64,000 bases of DNA from contig NZ_JAEPOL010000006.1 in assembly GCF_017642925.1 (NCBI RefSeq), forward strand, positions 119,654 through 183,653, written 5' to 3'. The notes below the pieces were generated by a model. It was given only the letters and a program-made list of their open reading frames with translations. It was not told the origin of the DNA and searched no databases. Positions 24,653-32,483 of the stretch are shown in pieces (within the stretch, counting starts at the first letter, position 1; each line of letters opens with the position of its first letter). Both the position numbers and the translations under genes were made by a program. This DNA is from Maricaulis sp. Its GTDB lineage: Bacteria > Pseudomonadota > Alphaproteobacteria > Caulobacterales > Maricaulaceae.

Positions 24653-25705
24653 TCAGCGATAGCGCTTCTGCAGGGCCGCCAGCGCGCCAGAACCCGGGTT
24701 CAGCTGGTCATAGGACAGCGTGTTGAGCGGTGCGTCCGGCAGCCGGTTGGCGGCATGCATGTCGGCCATGTCCTCATTGAGATAGAGCAGGCCGGTGCGG
24801 ATCTCGCCATCGCTGCCGCCCAGCATCAGCGTCTCGATCGCCTGGGCGCGGTCGCGCGGATCATAATCACTGTCGGTCTTGCGCAGCAGCAGCTCGCCGC
24901 CATCATGCATGGTCACCCGCATCGCACCGTCATCGGCATACTCGCCGGTGATCTCCTCGGCATGGGCCACGAAATCCGTGTGCACCAGCGGGTGATAGTA
25001 TTTGTAGGTATGGGCATAGCTCTTGGTCGAGCCGGCATGATCGTTGAAGGTCACGCAGGGCGAAATCACATCGATCAGGGCAAAGCCCTTGTGCATCAGT
25101 CCGGCCTTGATCAGCGGCACCAGTTGCGACTTGTCGCCGGAGAAGGCCCGCGCCACGAAGCCGGCCCCCAGGGTCAGCGCCTGCACGCACGGATCGATCG
25201 GCGTCTGCTCGTTCGGCACGCCCTTCTTCGACTTGGAGCCATAATCCGCCGAAGCCGAGAACTGACCCTTGGTCAGCCCGTACACGCCGTTGTTTTCCAG
25301 CACGTAGAGCATGTTGAGATTGCGGCGGATGGCGTGGGCGAACTGGCCGAAGCCGATCGACAGCGAGTCCCCGTCACCGGAGATGCCGATATAGTGCAGC
25401 TTGCCGTTCACGGCATTGGCGCCGGTCGCCACCGAGGGCATGCGGCCGTGCACGCAATTGATGCCGTGCGACTGGCCCATGAAATAGGCGGTCGTCTTGG
25501 ACGAACAGCCGATACCGGAGACTTTCGCGGCACTTTCCGGCGCCAGGTCCAGCTCCCAGAAGGCCTGCACCAGGGCTGCCGTGACCGAGTCGTGGCCGCA
25601 GCCGGCACACAGGGTCGACATCACGCCTTCATAATTACGGACCGACAGGCCCAACTTGTTCTTGGGCAGGTGCTTGTCGATGAAGGGTTTCGGCATGGAG
25701 GTCAT
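24653..25705 (-). CDS. korB: 2-oxoacid:ferredoxin oxidoreductase, beta subunit
   Basis: The 350-residue subunit binds thiamine diphosphate and a 4Fe-4S cluster. Visible are CAGCGHDS near residue 33, KVSGIGCSSKTTAYFMG, the ThDP/Mg motif GISGDGDSLSIGFGQFAHAIRRNLNM with YVLENNGVYGLTKGQFS, and a later cysteine in DVISPCVTFNDH. This matches KorB of 2-oxoglutarate:ferredoxin oxidoreductase best, although other 2-oxoacids cannot be excluded. It oxidatively decarboxylates the oxoacid to its CoA thioester and reduces ferredoxin. The start overlaps the korA stop (ATGA). It is last in a three-gene operon. Confidence 0.93.
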   Translation of the reverse strand: MTSMPKPFIDKHLPKNKLGLSVRNYEGVMSTLCAGCGHDSVTAALVQAFWELDLAPESAAKVSGIGCSSKTTAYFMGQSHGINCVHGRMPSVATGANAVNGKLHYIGISGDGDSLSIGFGQFAHAIRRNLNMLYVLENNGVYGLTKGQFSASADYGSKSKKGVPNEQTPIDPCVQALTLGAGFVARAFSGDKSQLVPLIKAGLMHKGFALIDVISPCVTFNDHAGSTKSYAHTYKYYHPLVHTDFVAHAEEITGEYADDGAMRVTMHDGGELLLRKTDSDYDPRDRAQAIETLMLGGSDGEIRTGLLYLNEDMADMHAANRLPDAPLNTLSYDQLNPGSGALAALQKRYR

Positions 25706-27537
25706 GCGGCGTCTCCCACAATTTCGAGGTGCGCAGTGATGCCCTCGACAATGAATTTCGGATTGGCGGCCATGCCGGCATAGTCGAGCACCGGAATGAG
25801 GCGCGTCTTGTCGGCCGAGGTCTCGTTGATCAGCAGGGTGCGCAACTGCGCATCGCGGTTCTGTTCGACGACGAACACTTCGTGATAGCTGGCGATGAAG
25901 TCGTCGACCTCCTGGCTGAAGGGGAAGCCGCGAACCCGCAGATAGTCCAGATGCACGCCGTCGGCGGCCATCCGGTCCATTGCCTCGCGCACCGCGCCGT
26001 CACAGCCGCCGACCGAGACAATCGCCCGCCGCGCAGGCTTGCCGCACTTGATGATGACCGGCGCCGGCACGGCGGCCGCGGCGTTCTTCCACTTCTGCGT
26101 CAGCCGGTCGAGCACCTCCTTGTACTCGTCCGAATCCTCGGTATAGCCGCCCTTCCAGTTATGCCCGGAACCGCGGGTGAAATAGGCGCCCTTGGGATGC
26201 ACACCCGGCAGGGTGCGGTAGGGAATCGCGTCGCCGTCGCGGTCTTCATAGCGGTAGAATTTCTCGATCGCCTCGAGCTCGTCCTTGCCCAGCACCTTGC
26301 CGCGATCGGGCTGGTAGCTGTCATCCCAGGTGAGTTCCGGGATCATCCAGTCATTCATGCCGATATCCAGGTCGGTCATGAAGAAGACCGGCGTCTGGAA
26401 ACGTTCGGCCAGATCGAAGGACTGCACCGCCATCTCGAAGCATTCCTTCGGATTGGCGGGGAAGACGAGGATGTGCTTGGTGTCGCCATGGCTGGCATAC
26501 GCCGCCAGGGTGAGATCGCACTGCTGGGTGCGCGTCGGCAGGCCGGTCGACGGCCCCGCCCGCTGCACGTCGAACAGCACGACCGGCACCTCGCCATAAT
26601 AGGCAAAGCCGATGAACTCGCTCATCAGCGAGATGCCCGGCCCGGACGTGGGGGTGAAGGCCCGCGCGCCGTTCCAGCCGGCACCGATCGCCATGCCGAT
26701 CGAGGCCAGCTCGTCCTCGGCCTGGATGATGCAGAACTTCTTCTCGCCGGTATCCTTGTCGACGCGGAATTTCTCGCAGAACGACTTGAACCCGTCCATC
26801 AGCGAGGTCGAGGGCGTGATCGGATACCAGGCGCCGAAGGTCGCCCCGGCATAGACACAGCCCAGCGCGGCGGCCGTGTTGCCGTCGATCATGATATGCC
26901 CGGACGTCCCGTCCATCGCTTCCACGCGCAGCGGCAGCGGGTCGGGATAGTGCTCGCGCACATAATTCAGCCCCAGCTCGATGGCTTTCATGTTGGCATC
27001 GATGAGATGCGCCTTGGTGCCGAACATCTCGGTTACCAGGCCGCGGATCACCTCGACATCGATCCCGGTCAGCCCCGCCACAGCGCCGACATAGGCCATG
27101 TTCTTCATCAGCACGCGGGTGCGCGCATTGTCGAACTGCTCGTTGCACATGCGCGCCAGCGGCACGCCGATGGCGGTGATATCGGTGCGGCCGTGCAGGT
27201 CCGGACGCGGCCAGGTCGAATCGTACAGCAGGAAACCGCCCGGCGAGACCTCGGCGAGATCGCGGGCATAGGTTTCCGCATTCATCGCGACGACGAAATC
27301 CGCCGTGCCCGAGCGCGCGAAATAGCTGTCCTTGGTAATCCGGATCTCATACCAGGTCGGCAGACCCTGGATGTTGGACGGGAAGAGGTTCTTGCCGACC
27401 ACGGGCACGCCCATGCGGAAGATCGCCTTCATCAGCAGCCCGTTGGCCGAAGCCGAACCGGTGCCGTTCACATTGCCGATCTTGATCACGAAGTCGTTCA
27501 CACGCACTTCGCCCGGCGTTTCCACGACGTCCTTCAT
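25702..27537 (-). CDS. korA: 2-oxoacid:ferredoxin oxidoreductase, fused gamma-alpha subunit
   Basis: The 611-residue protein joins the gamma domain (about 1-190, starting NDFVIKIGNVNGTGSASANGL) to the alpha pyrimidine-binding domain (about 205-611). Alpha motifs are GAWYPITPSTSLMDGF, IIQAEDELASIGMAIGAGWNGARAFTPTSGPG and GPSTGLPTRTQQCDL. Such gamma-alpha fusions pair with a KorB partner in actinobacteria and other aerobes and can be comparatively oxygen-tolerant. The length is normal for the fusion. The start overlaps the upstream oxidoreductase stop (ATGA), so the three products should be made in equal amounts. Confidence 0.93.
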   Translation of the reverse strand: MKDVVETPGEVRVNDFVIKIGNVNGTGSASANGLLMKAIFRMGVPVVGKNLFPSNIQGLPTWYEIRITKDSYFARSGTADFVVAMNAETYARDLAEVSPGGFLLYDSTWPRPDLHGRTDITAIGVPLARMCNEQFDNARTRVLMKNMAYVGAVAGLTGIDVEVIRGLVTEMFGTKAHLIDANMKAIELGLNYVREHYPDPLPLRVEAMDGTSGHIMIDGNTAAALGCVYAGATFGAWYPITPSTSLMDGFKSFCEKFRVDKDTGEKKFCIIQAEDELASIGMAIGAGWNGARAFTPTSGPGISLMSEFIGFAYYGEVPVVLFDVQRAGPSTGLPTRTQQCDLTLAAYASHGDTKHILVFPANPKECFEMAVQSFDLAERFQTPVFFMTDLDIGMNDWMIPELTWDDSYQPDRGKVLGKDELEAIEKFYRYEDRDGDAIPYRTLPGVHPKGAYFTRGSGHNWKGGYTEDSDEYKEVLDRLTQKWKNAAAAVPAPVIIKCGKPARRAIVSVGGCDGAVREAMDRMAADGVHLDYLRVRGFPFSQEVDDFIASYHEVFVVEQNRDAQLRTLLINETSADKTRLIPVLDYAGMAANPKFIVEGITAHLEIVGDAA

Positions 27538-29330
27538 TCCGCCGCCACCTTTCCGGCTTCATTGTCGACATGCGGAATGAAAATATCCGCATCCTGCATG
27601 TCCCACGCGGCGGTGGGGCAGCGCTCGGCGCACAGGCCGCAGTGCAGGCAGAGATTCTCGTCCTTCACCATCACCCGGCCGGTATCCTTCAGCGGCTCGG
27701 AAACATAGAGCGCCTGCTCCTTGTTGGCCGCCGGCACTTTCATCCCCTGGCGCAGGGCCTCTTCCTCGCCATTGGGCAGGATCGACAGACAATCGACCGG
27801 ACAGATGTCCAGGCAGGCATCGCACTCCTTGCACAGTGGTGCCTCGAACACGGTCTGCACGTCGCAGTTCAGACAGCGCTGCACCTCGGTCGCGATCCGC
27901 TCGGCGTCAAAGCCCAGCTCGACCTCGGTCTTGCGGTTGGACAGGCGTTGTTTCAGCTCGACCAGCGGCATGTCGCGGCGATGGGCGCCGGTATAGGCGT
28001 TGGAATACATCCACTCATTCACGCCCATCTTGGCGGACTGGAGATTCACCCCGCGCGGCATGCGCTCGGTGATCGCCTCGTCCTGGCAGTGCTTGTGGAT
28101 GGAGATGGCGGCCTGGTGGCCATGCTCGACCGCCCAGATGATATTCTTCGGACCGAAGGCGCTGTCGCCGCCGAAAAAGACACCCGGCAGGGTCGACTGG
28201 TGCGTCGTCTCGTCGACGACCGGCACGCCCCATTTGTCGAACTCGATACCCAGATCGCGCTCGATCCAGGGGAAGGCGTTCTCCTGGCCGATGGCGAGGA
28301 TGACATCGTCGCAGGGGATCACCTTGGTGCCCGCCTTGCGCGTCTCGGTGATATTGCCGTCATCGTCGAGCTCATATTCCATCAGCTCGAATTCCATGCC
28401 CACGAGCTTGCCGTTCTCGACGACGAAGCGCTTGGGGGAATGATTGACGACGATCTCGACATTCTCGTCCTCGGCATCCTCCAGCTCCCAGGGGGAGGCC
28501 TTGAAGAATTGCCGCGGCTTGCGGGCCATCACCTTCACATCGTCCGCGCCCAGGCGCAGCGAGGTGCGGCAGCAATCCATCGCGGTATTGCCGACACCGA
28601 TGATCAGGACGCGCTTGCCGATCTTGTCGATATGCTCGAAGGCGACGCTTTCCAGCCAGTCGATACCGATATGGATATTAGCATCGGCCTCCTGCCGCCC
28701 CTCGATGTCGAGGTCCTTGCCCTTGGGCGCGCCGGAGCCGACGAAGACCGCGTCATAGCCGCCTTCCATCAGGGCGCGCAGGCTTTCCACCCGGCTGTTC
28801 AGCTTCAGCTCGACACCCATGTTCAGGATGTAGCCGATCTCCTCGTCCAGCACTTCCTCCGGCAGGCGGAAGGCGGGAATATTGGCGATCATCAGCCCGC
28901 CGGGCCGGTGATGCGCCTCGAAGATCGTGCATTCATAGCCCAAGGGCGCGAGATCATTGGCCACGGTCAGCGAGGCGGGGCCCGCGCCGATCAGGGCGAT
29001 CTTCTTGCCGTTTGTCTTGTCCGGCTTTTGCGGCAGGAGATGGCTCACCTCGTCGCGATGGTCCGCGGCGACGCGCTTGAGGCGGCAGATCGCCACCGGC
29101 TCCTCCTCCACCCGGCCGCGCCGGCAGGCCGGCTCGCAGGGCCGGTCGCACACCCGGCCCAGAATGCCGGGGAAGACGTTGGAGCGGCGATTGACGAGAT
29201 AGGCCCCGGTGAAGTCACCCTGGGCGATCAGACGGATGTATTCGGGCACCGGCGTATGTGCCGGACAGGCCCACTGGCAATCCACGACCTTGTGAAAATA
29301 GTCGGGATCGCGCGTATCGGTCGGTTGCAT
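27534..29330 (-). CDS. GltD-like FAD/NAD(P) oxidoreductase with N- and C-terminal iron-sulfur domains
   Basis: The 598-residue protein has an N-terminal 4Fe-4S region (CQWACPAHTPVPEYIRL, then GRVCDRPCEPACRRG). Two nucleotide-binding domains like those of the glutamate synthase small subunit follow (KIALIGAGPASLTVANDL and KRVLIIGVGNTAMDCCR, with GVFFGGDSAFGP). The C-terminus is ferredoxin-like with two cluster motifs (CKECDACLDICP and CLHCGLCAERCP). It is probably the electron partner of KorAB, linking ferredoxin-level electrons and NAD(P)H. It is the first gene of the operon. The ATG at 29330 is preceded by AGGAGA, though with short spacing; GTG at 29339 is an alternative. Confidence 0.88.
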   Translation of the reverse strand: MQPTDTRDPDYFHKVVDCQWACPAHTPVPEYIRLIAQGDFTGAYLVNRRSNVFPGILGRVCDRPCEPACRRGRVEEEPVAICRLKRVAADHRDEVSHLLPQKPDKTNGKKIALIGAGPASLTVANDLAPLGYECTIFEAHHRPGGLMIANIPAFRLPEEVLDEEIGYILNMGVELKLNSRVESLRALMEGGYDAVFVGSGAPKGKDLDIEGRQEADANIHIGIDWLESVAFEHIDKIGKRVLIIGVGNTAMDCCRTSLRLGADDVKVMARKPRQFFKASPWELEDAEDENVEIVVNHSPKRFVVENGKLVGMEFELMEYELDDDGNITETRKAGTKVIPCDDVILAIGQENAFPWIERDLGIEFDKWGVPVVDETTHQSTLPGVFFGGDSAFGPKNIIWAVEHGHQAAISIHKHCQDEAITERMPRGVNLQSAKMGVNEWMYSNAYTGAHRRDMPLVELKQRLSNRKTEVELGFDAERIATEVQRCLNCDVQTVFEAPLCKECDACLDICPVDCLSILPNGEEEALRQGMKVPAANKEQALYVSEPLKDTGRVMVKDENLCLHCGLCAERCPTAAWDMQDADIFIPHVDNEAGKVAAE

Positions 29331-29504
29331 TCTCCTCACCCCGGGCGATACCGCCCGTAACCTGTTGGCGCATGTGGTCCTTGCCGGCCACTTGTTAGGC
29401 GCATTCTCACATGGTCACGGCCGCGCCGGTCAAGCGAATTCCCCTTGCAAACAAGCCGAATTGAACGGGTTTGTTTGTTTATGAGAGTGAGTTGCAGGGT
29501 GTGA
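29331..29504 (-). promoter_or_regulatory. Upstream region of the oxidoreductase operon
   Basis: This is the promoter-side part of a 436-bp gene-free gap. It includes a dyad of CAAACAA (29448-29454) and TTGTTTG (29471-29477) around 16 bases, in an A/T-richer patch. I see no clear -35/-10 pair. The rest of the gap is repeat DNA at 29505-29562 and 29616-29745. Confidence 0.3.
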
Positions 29505-29562
29505 GCCTTTCTTCCCCCCGTGTGGGGAAGTGGGCCGCGGCGTCAGCCGCGGGTCGAAGGGG
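29505..29562. repeat. REP-like palindrome, family I, single arm
   Basis: The order is a CTTCCCC/GGGGAAG hairpin, AAGTGGG, a GC-rich palindrome (CCGCGGCGTCAGCCGCGG) and GTCGAAGGGG. It is almost identical to the arm at 37980-38038 and has the same architecture as that at 41595-41660, differing mainly in the inner palindrome. Here no inverted partner arm follows. The element is non-coding. Confidence 0.8.
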
Positions 29563-29615
29563 TTGCGGCCGCAGGCCGCAATGAACCACCGGCATCACCA
29601 CATTGATCCCGCATA

Positions 29616-29745
29616 TTTTTCCCGGCCGCATGCCCCGCGAAGGCGGGACGAAGAGCCGGGACCGACAGAACGGGCATCGGGCTGGCCTCCCGCTCACTGG
29701 ATCCCGGATCTTCAGCCTGCCTCCGCAGGCTTCCGTCCGGGAAAA
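29616..29745. repeat. 130-bp interspersed element with TTTTTCCCGG-type inverted ends, family II
   Basis: The element begins TTTTTCCCGG and ends CCGGGAAAA. Inside it shares CCGGGACCGAC, a GATCCCGG-TCTTC block and a GGCTTCCG-CCGGGAAAA end with the copy at 41436-41566. The parts between differ, each forming its own small hairpin. No open frame is seen, so it is a small mobile or REP-type repeat. Confidence 0.75.
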
Positions 29746-29766
29746 GTGAGGGAGGGACAGCCCCCC

Positions 29767-30702
29767 CTACAACTCATCCACCGAGTGCTCGTGCACCCGC
29801 GCCTCCGCCCGCAGCCACGCAATGAAGGCCTCCGCATCCGGGCTGAGCGGGCGATTGCGCGCCGTGACGATGTGGTAGGCGGAGCGCACGGGTGAGGTGC
29901 CGTCGGCGAAGAGGGCGACCAGGCGGCCGGAGGCCAGGTCGTTCTGGGCCAGGGCGCGTTTGGCGAGCGCCACGCCGCGGCCGGCCACGGCGGCATCGAT
30001 CACCAGGGCGGACTGGTTGAAACGCACACCGCCCGCCGTATCGACCCCGCGGATATTGCGGGCCTTCAGCCAGGACGGCCAGTCGGCGCCATCGACCTCG
30101 CTTTCCGGCGAAGCGTCGTGCAGCAGGGTGTGGCCGTCCAGATCGCGCGGCGTCGCCAGGCGCGGCCCGTCGCGCAGCAGGTCGGGCGAGCACACCGGCA
30201 GGACTTCCTCGGGTAGGAGGGTTTCCTCGTTCAGCGTCATGTCGCCGCCGGGCCCGTAGCGTATGCCCAGATCGGCGGCCCCGGCCGACAGATCGACGCG
30301 TTCCGACGTCGCCGCGATCCACACTTCAACGCCCGGCTGGGTCTCCTGGAAACGGTGCAGGCGCGGCGCCAGCCACTTGCCGGCAAAGGAGGGCGCGACC
30401 GATACGGTCAGCGCGCGGCGCTGCACGGGCTGGCGCATCAGCGAGACGGCGCGCTCCAGGGTCTCGAAGGCATCGGAGGCCACATTCGCCGCTGCGCGGC
30501 CGGCCTCGGTGAGGGAAAGCCCCCGCCCCTCGCGCACAAAAAGCTGGGCGCCGACATGCTCCTCCAGGGAGCGGATCTGCTGGGAAATCGCCCCCGGCGT
30601 CACGGCCAGCTCGTCGGCGGCGCGGGCGAAACTTTCCAGGCGCGCGGCGGCCTCGAAGGCACGCAGCGCATTGAGCGGGGGAAGGCGGGAGGAGCGGGCC
30701 AT
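29767..30702 (-). CDS. LysR-family transcriptional regulator (GcvA-like)
   Basis: The 311-residue protein has a winged helix-turn-helix at about 8-66 (LNALRAFEAAARLESFARAADELAVTPGAISQQIRSLEEHVG) and a two-lobed effector-binding domain at about 95-300. The PPLNALRAFEAAARL start is typical of the GcvA/AmpR subgroup. It is divergent from cysG with a 116-bp spacer, so it may control the sulfur genes, although its subgroup is not that of CysB. No strong ribosome-binding site precedes the ATG at 30702. The spacer holds a short palindrome AAACG-T-CGTTT (30739-30749), a possible binding site. Confidence 0.9.
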   Translation of the reverse strand: MARSSRLPPLNALRAFEAAARLESFARAADELAVTPGAISQQIRSLEEHVGAQLFVREGRGLSLTEAGRAAANVASDAFETLERAVSLMRQPVQRRALTVSVAPSFAGKWLAPRLHRFQETQPGVEVWIAATSERVDLSAGAADLGIRYGPGGDMTLNEETLLPEEVLPVCSPDLLRDGPRLATPRDLDGHTLLHDASPESEVDGADWPSWLKARNIRGVDTAGGVRFNQSALVIDAAVAGRGVALAKRALAQNDLASGRLVALFADGTSPVRSAYHIVTARNRPLSPDAEAFIAWLRAEARVHEHSVDEL

Positions 30703-30818
30703 GACGTCAGTTTAGTTTTTCTAATCTGAAATGCCAAGAAACGTCGTTTGAAACCGCTGCATCGAATAGAAATATTGCACTCGTCGCGCCACGAAGGCGC
30801 AGGATCGGATGAGTGAAC

Positions 30819-32213
30819 ATGCAGGTCTTTCCAGCCTCCATTCCCCTAGATGGGCGCACGGTGATTGTCGTCGGACGTGGACCGATGGCCGAACCGAAGG
30901 TCCGCCTGTTCGCTGCCTCCCCTGCCCGGTTGCTGTGGTTCACCGGAAACACGGACGATCCTGTTCCCGCGGATATCGCCCAATATGCGCGGATCGAACG
31001 CCGCATGCCGACGCGGCGGGACCTTCGTGGCGCGACTTTGCTTTTCATCGCCGGCAGCGACGACATCCCCGTCGACGCACTGGCCCGCACCGGCCGCCGT
31101 CTGGGCATTCCGGTCAATATCGTCGACAGCCCGTCGGCCTCCGATTTCCAGACCCCCGCCATTGTCGACCGGGACGGCATTGTCGTTGCCATCGCCTCGG
31201 GCGGTGCCGCGCCGGTCCTGTCAGTGGATATCCGCGCTGCGGTGGAACAGGTCCTGCCCGCGCGCATCGGCTCGCTGGCCGATCTGGCGCGCGAGCTGCG
31301 CGGCACGGTGAAGTCGGTCCTGACGAAATTCGACGATCGCCGCGCTTTCTGGGAACGCGCCCTGCGCGGCAAGGCCCGCGATCTGGCGCTCTCGGGCGAC
31401 AAGGCCGGTGCCCGTCGCGAAATGCTGCGCGAGCTGAACGGTGAACGCGCGGAACGCAGCGGCATCGTCCACCTGGTCGGCGCCGGTCCCGGCGATCCCG
31501 ATCTTCTCACCCTCAAGGCCGCCCGCCTCTTGCGCGAAGCCGATGTCATCGTGCACGACCGCCTGGTCTCCGAGGGCGTGATGGCGCTGGCGCGCCGCGA
31601 CGCGCTGCGCATCGATGTCGGCAAGACCAAGGGCCATCACCCTGTGCCGCAGGACGAGATCGGCGCAATCCTGGTGCGCGAAGCCCGCAAGGGCCAGCGC
31701 GTCGTGCGCCTCAAGGGCGGCGATCCCTTCATTTTCGGCCGCGGCGGCGAGGAGCTCGACGTGGTGCGCGCCGCCGGTATCGCCGCTGAAGTCACGCCCG
31801 GCATCACCGCCGCCATGGCCTGCGCTGCTTCGGCCGGCGTGCCGCTGACCCATCGCGATCATGCCCAGTCCGTCACCTTCGCCTCCGGCGTTGTGAAAAA
31901 GGACGGGCCCGATGCCGACTACCGCGCCCTCTCGGCCCCCAATTCCACTGCCGTCTTCTATATGGGCGTCGGCGCTGCGCCGGAGATCGAGCGCAAGATG
32001 ATCGCCGCCGGCCGGGCACCGTCCACGCCCGTCGCCCTTATCGAGAACGGCACGCACGACACCGAACGCCGTGTCTTCGGCACGCTGGGCGGCCTCGCCG
32101 CACTGGTCGAGCGCGAAGGCATTGCCGGCCCCACCGTCATCATCGTCGGCGAAAGCGCCGGCACGGCCGCGGCCCAGGCTGCGGCTCAAGCCTCCCTGGA
32201 GAACTACGCATGA
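30819..32213 (+). CDS. cysG: Siroheme synthase (uroporphyrinogen-III methyltransferase / precorrin-2 dehydrogenase / ferrochelatase)
   Basis: The 464-residue trifunctional enzyme makes siroheme for the sulfite reductase encoded two genes on. The N-terminal dehydrogenase/ferrochelatase domain (about 1-205) starts with SIPLDGRTVIVVGRGPMAEPK. The C-terminal methyltransferase domain (about 215-455) has VHLVGAGPGDPDLLTLKAARLL, VRLKGGDPFIFGRGGEE, VTPGITAAMACAASAGVPLTHR and FYMGV. The length is usual for CysG. ATG at 30819 is preferred; GTG at 30813 is in frame. The stop overlaps the next start by ATGA. It is the first gene of the sulfur-assimilation series. Confidence 0.95.
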   Translation: MQVFPASIPLDGRTVIVVGRGPMAEPKVRLFAASPARLLWFTGNTDDPVPADIAQYARIERRMPTRRDLRGATLLFIAGSDDIPVDALARTGRRLGIPVNIVDSPSASDFQTPAIVDRDGIVVAIASGGAAPVLSVDIRAAVEQVLPARIGSLADLARELRGTVKSVLTKFDDRRAFWERALRGKARDLALSGDKAGARREMLRELNGERAERSGIVHLVGAGPGDPDLLTLKAARLLREADVIVHDRLVSEGVMALARRDALRIDVGKTKGHHPVPQDEIGAILVREARKGQRVVRLKGGDPFIFGRGGEELDVVRAAGIAAEVTPGITAAMACAASAGVPLTHRDHAQSVTFASGVVKKDGPDADYRALSAPNSTAVFYMGVGAAPEIERKMIAAGRAPSTPVALIENGTHDTERRVFGTLGGLAALVEREGIAGPTVIIVGESAGTAAAQAAAQASLENYA

Positions 32214-32479
32214 AAGCGATCACCGCAAACCGCCTGACCGACGGCCGCGTGATCTACCGCACGGCCGAGGGGCAATGGTCCAGCCGCCTGGACGAGGCCG
32301 AACATCTGGACGGCGACGCCGCCGAGGCCCGCCTGGCCCAGGCCGAGGCCGAGTTCGGCATCGCGGTCGGCCCCTATCTCATCGATATCGAGGACGAGCG
32401 CCCCGGCGGCCAGAAATGGCGCCGCGAGGCGATCCGCCTGACCGGCCCGACGACCGGTTCCACCCGCGAGCCCGCCTGA
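32210..32479 (+). CDS. DUF2849 family protein
   Basis: The 89-residue protein matches the DUF2849 pattern: ITANRLTDGRVIYRTAEGQWSSRLDEAE, an Ala/Glu-rich helix, and VGPYLIDIEDE. This family sits between siroheme synthase and sulfite reductase genes in many alphaproteobacteria, and that is exactly its place here. Function is unknown; the context points to an accessory of sulfite reductase or siroheme delivery. It overlaps cysG by ATGA and ends 4 bases before cysI. Confidence 0.88.
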   Translation: MKAITANRLTDGRVIYRTAEGQWSSRLDEAEHLDGDAAEARLAQAEAEFGIAVGPYLIDIEDERPGGQKWRREAIRLTGPTTGSTREPA

Positions 32480-32483
32480 TCCC

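Noticed and set aside
25729..29360. Two plus-strand open frames of about 600 codons opposite the oxidoreductase operon
   Set aside because: The minus-strand proteins carry complete cofactor motifs; the opposite frames show none and lack ribosome-binding sites.
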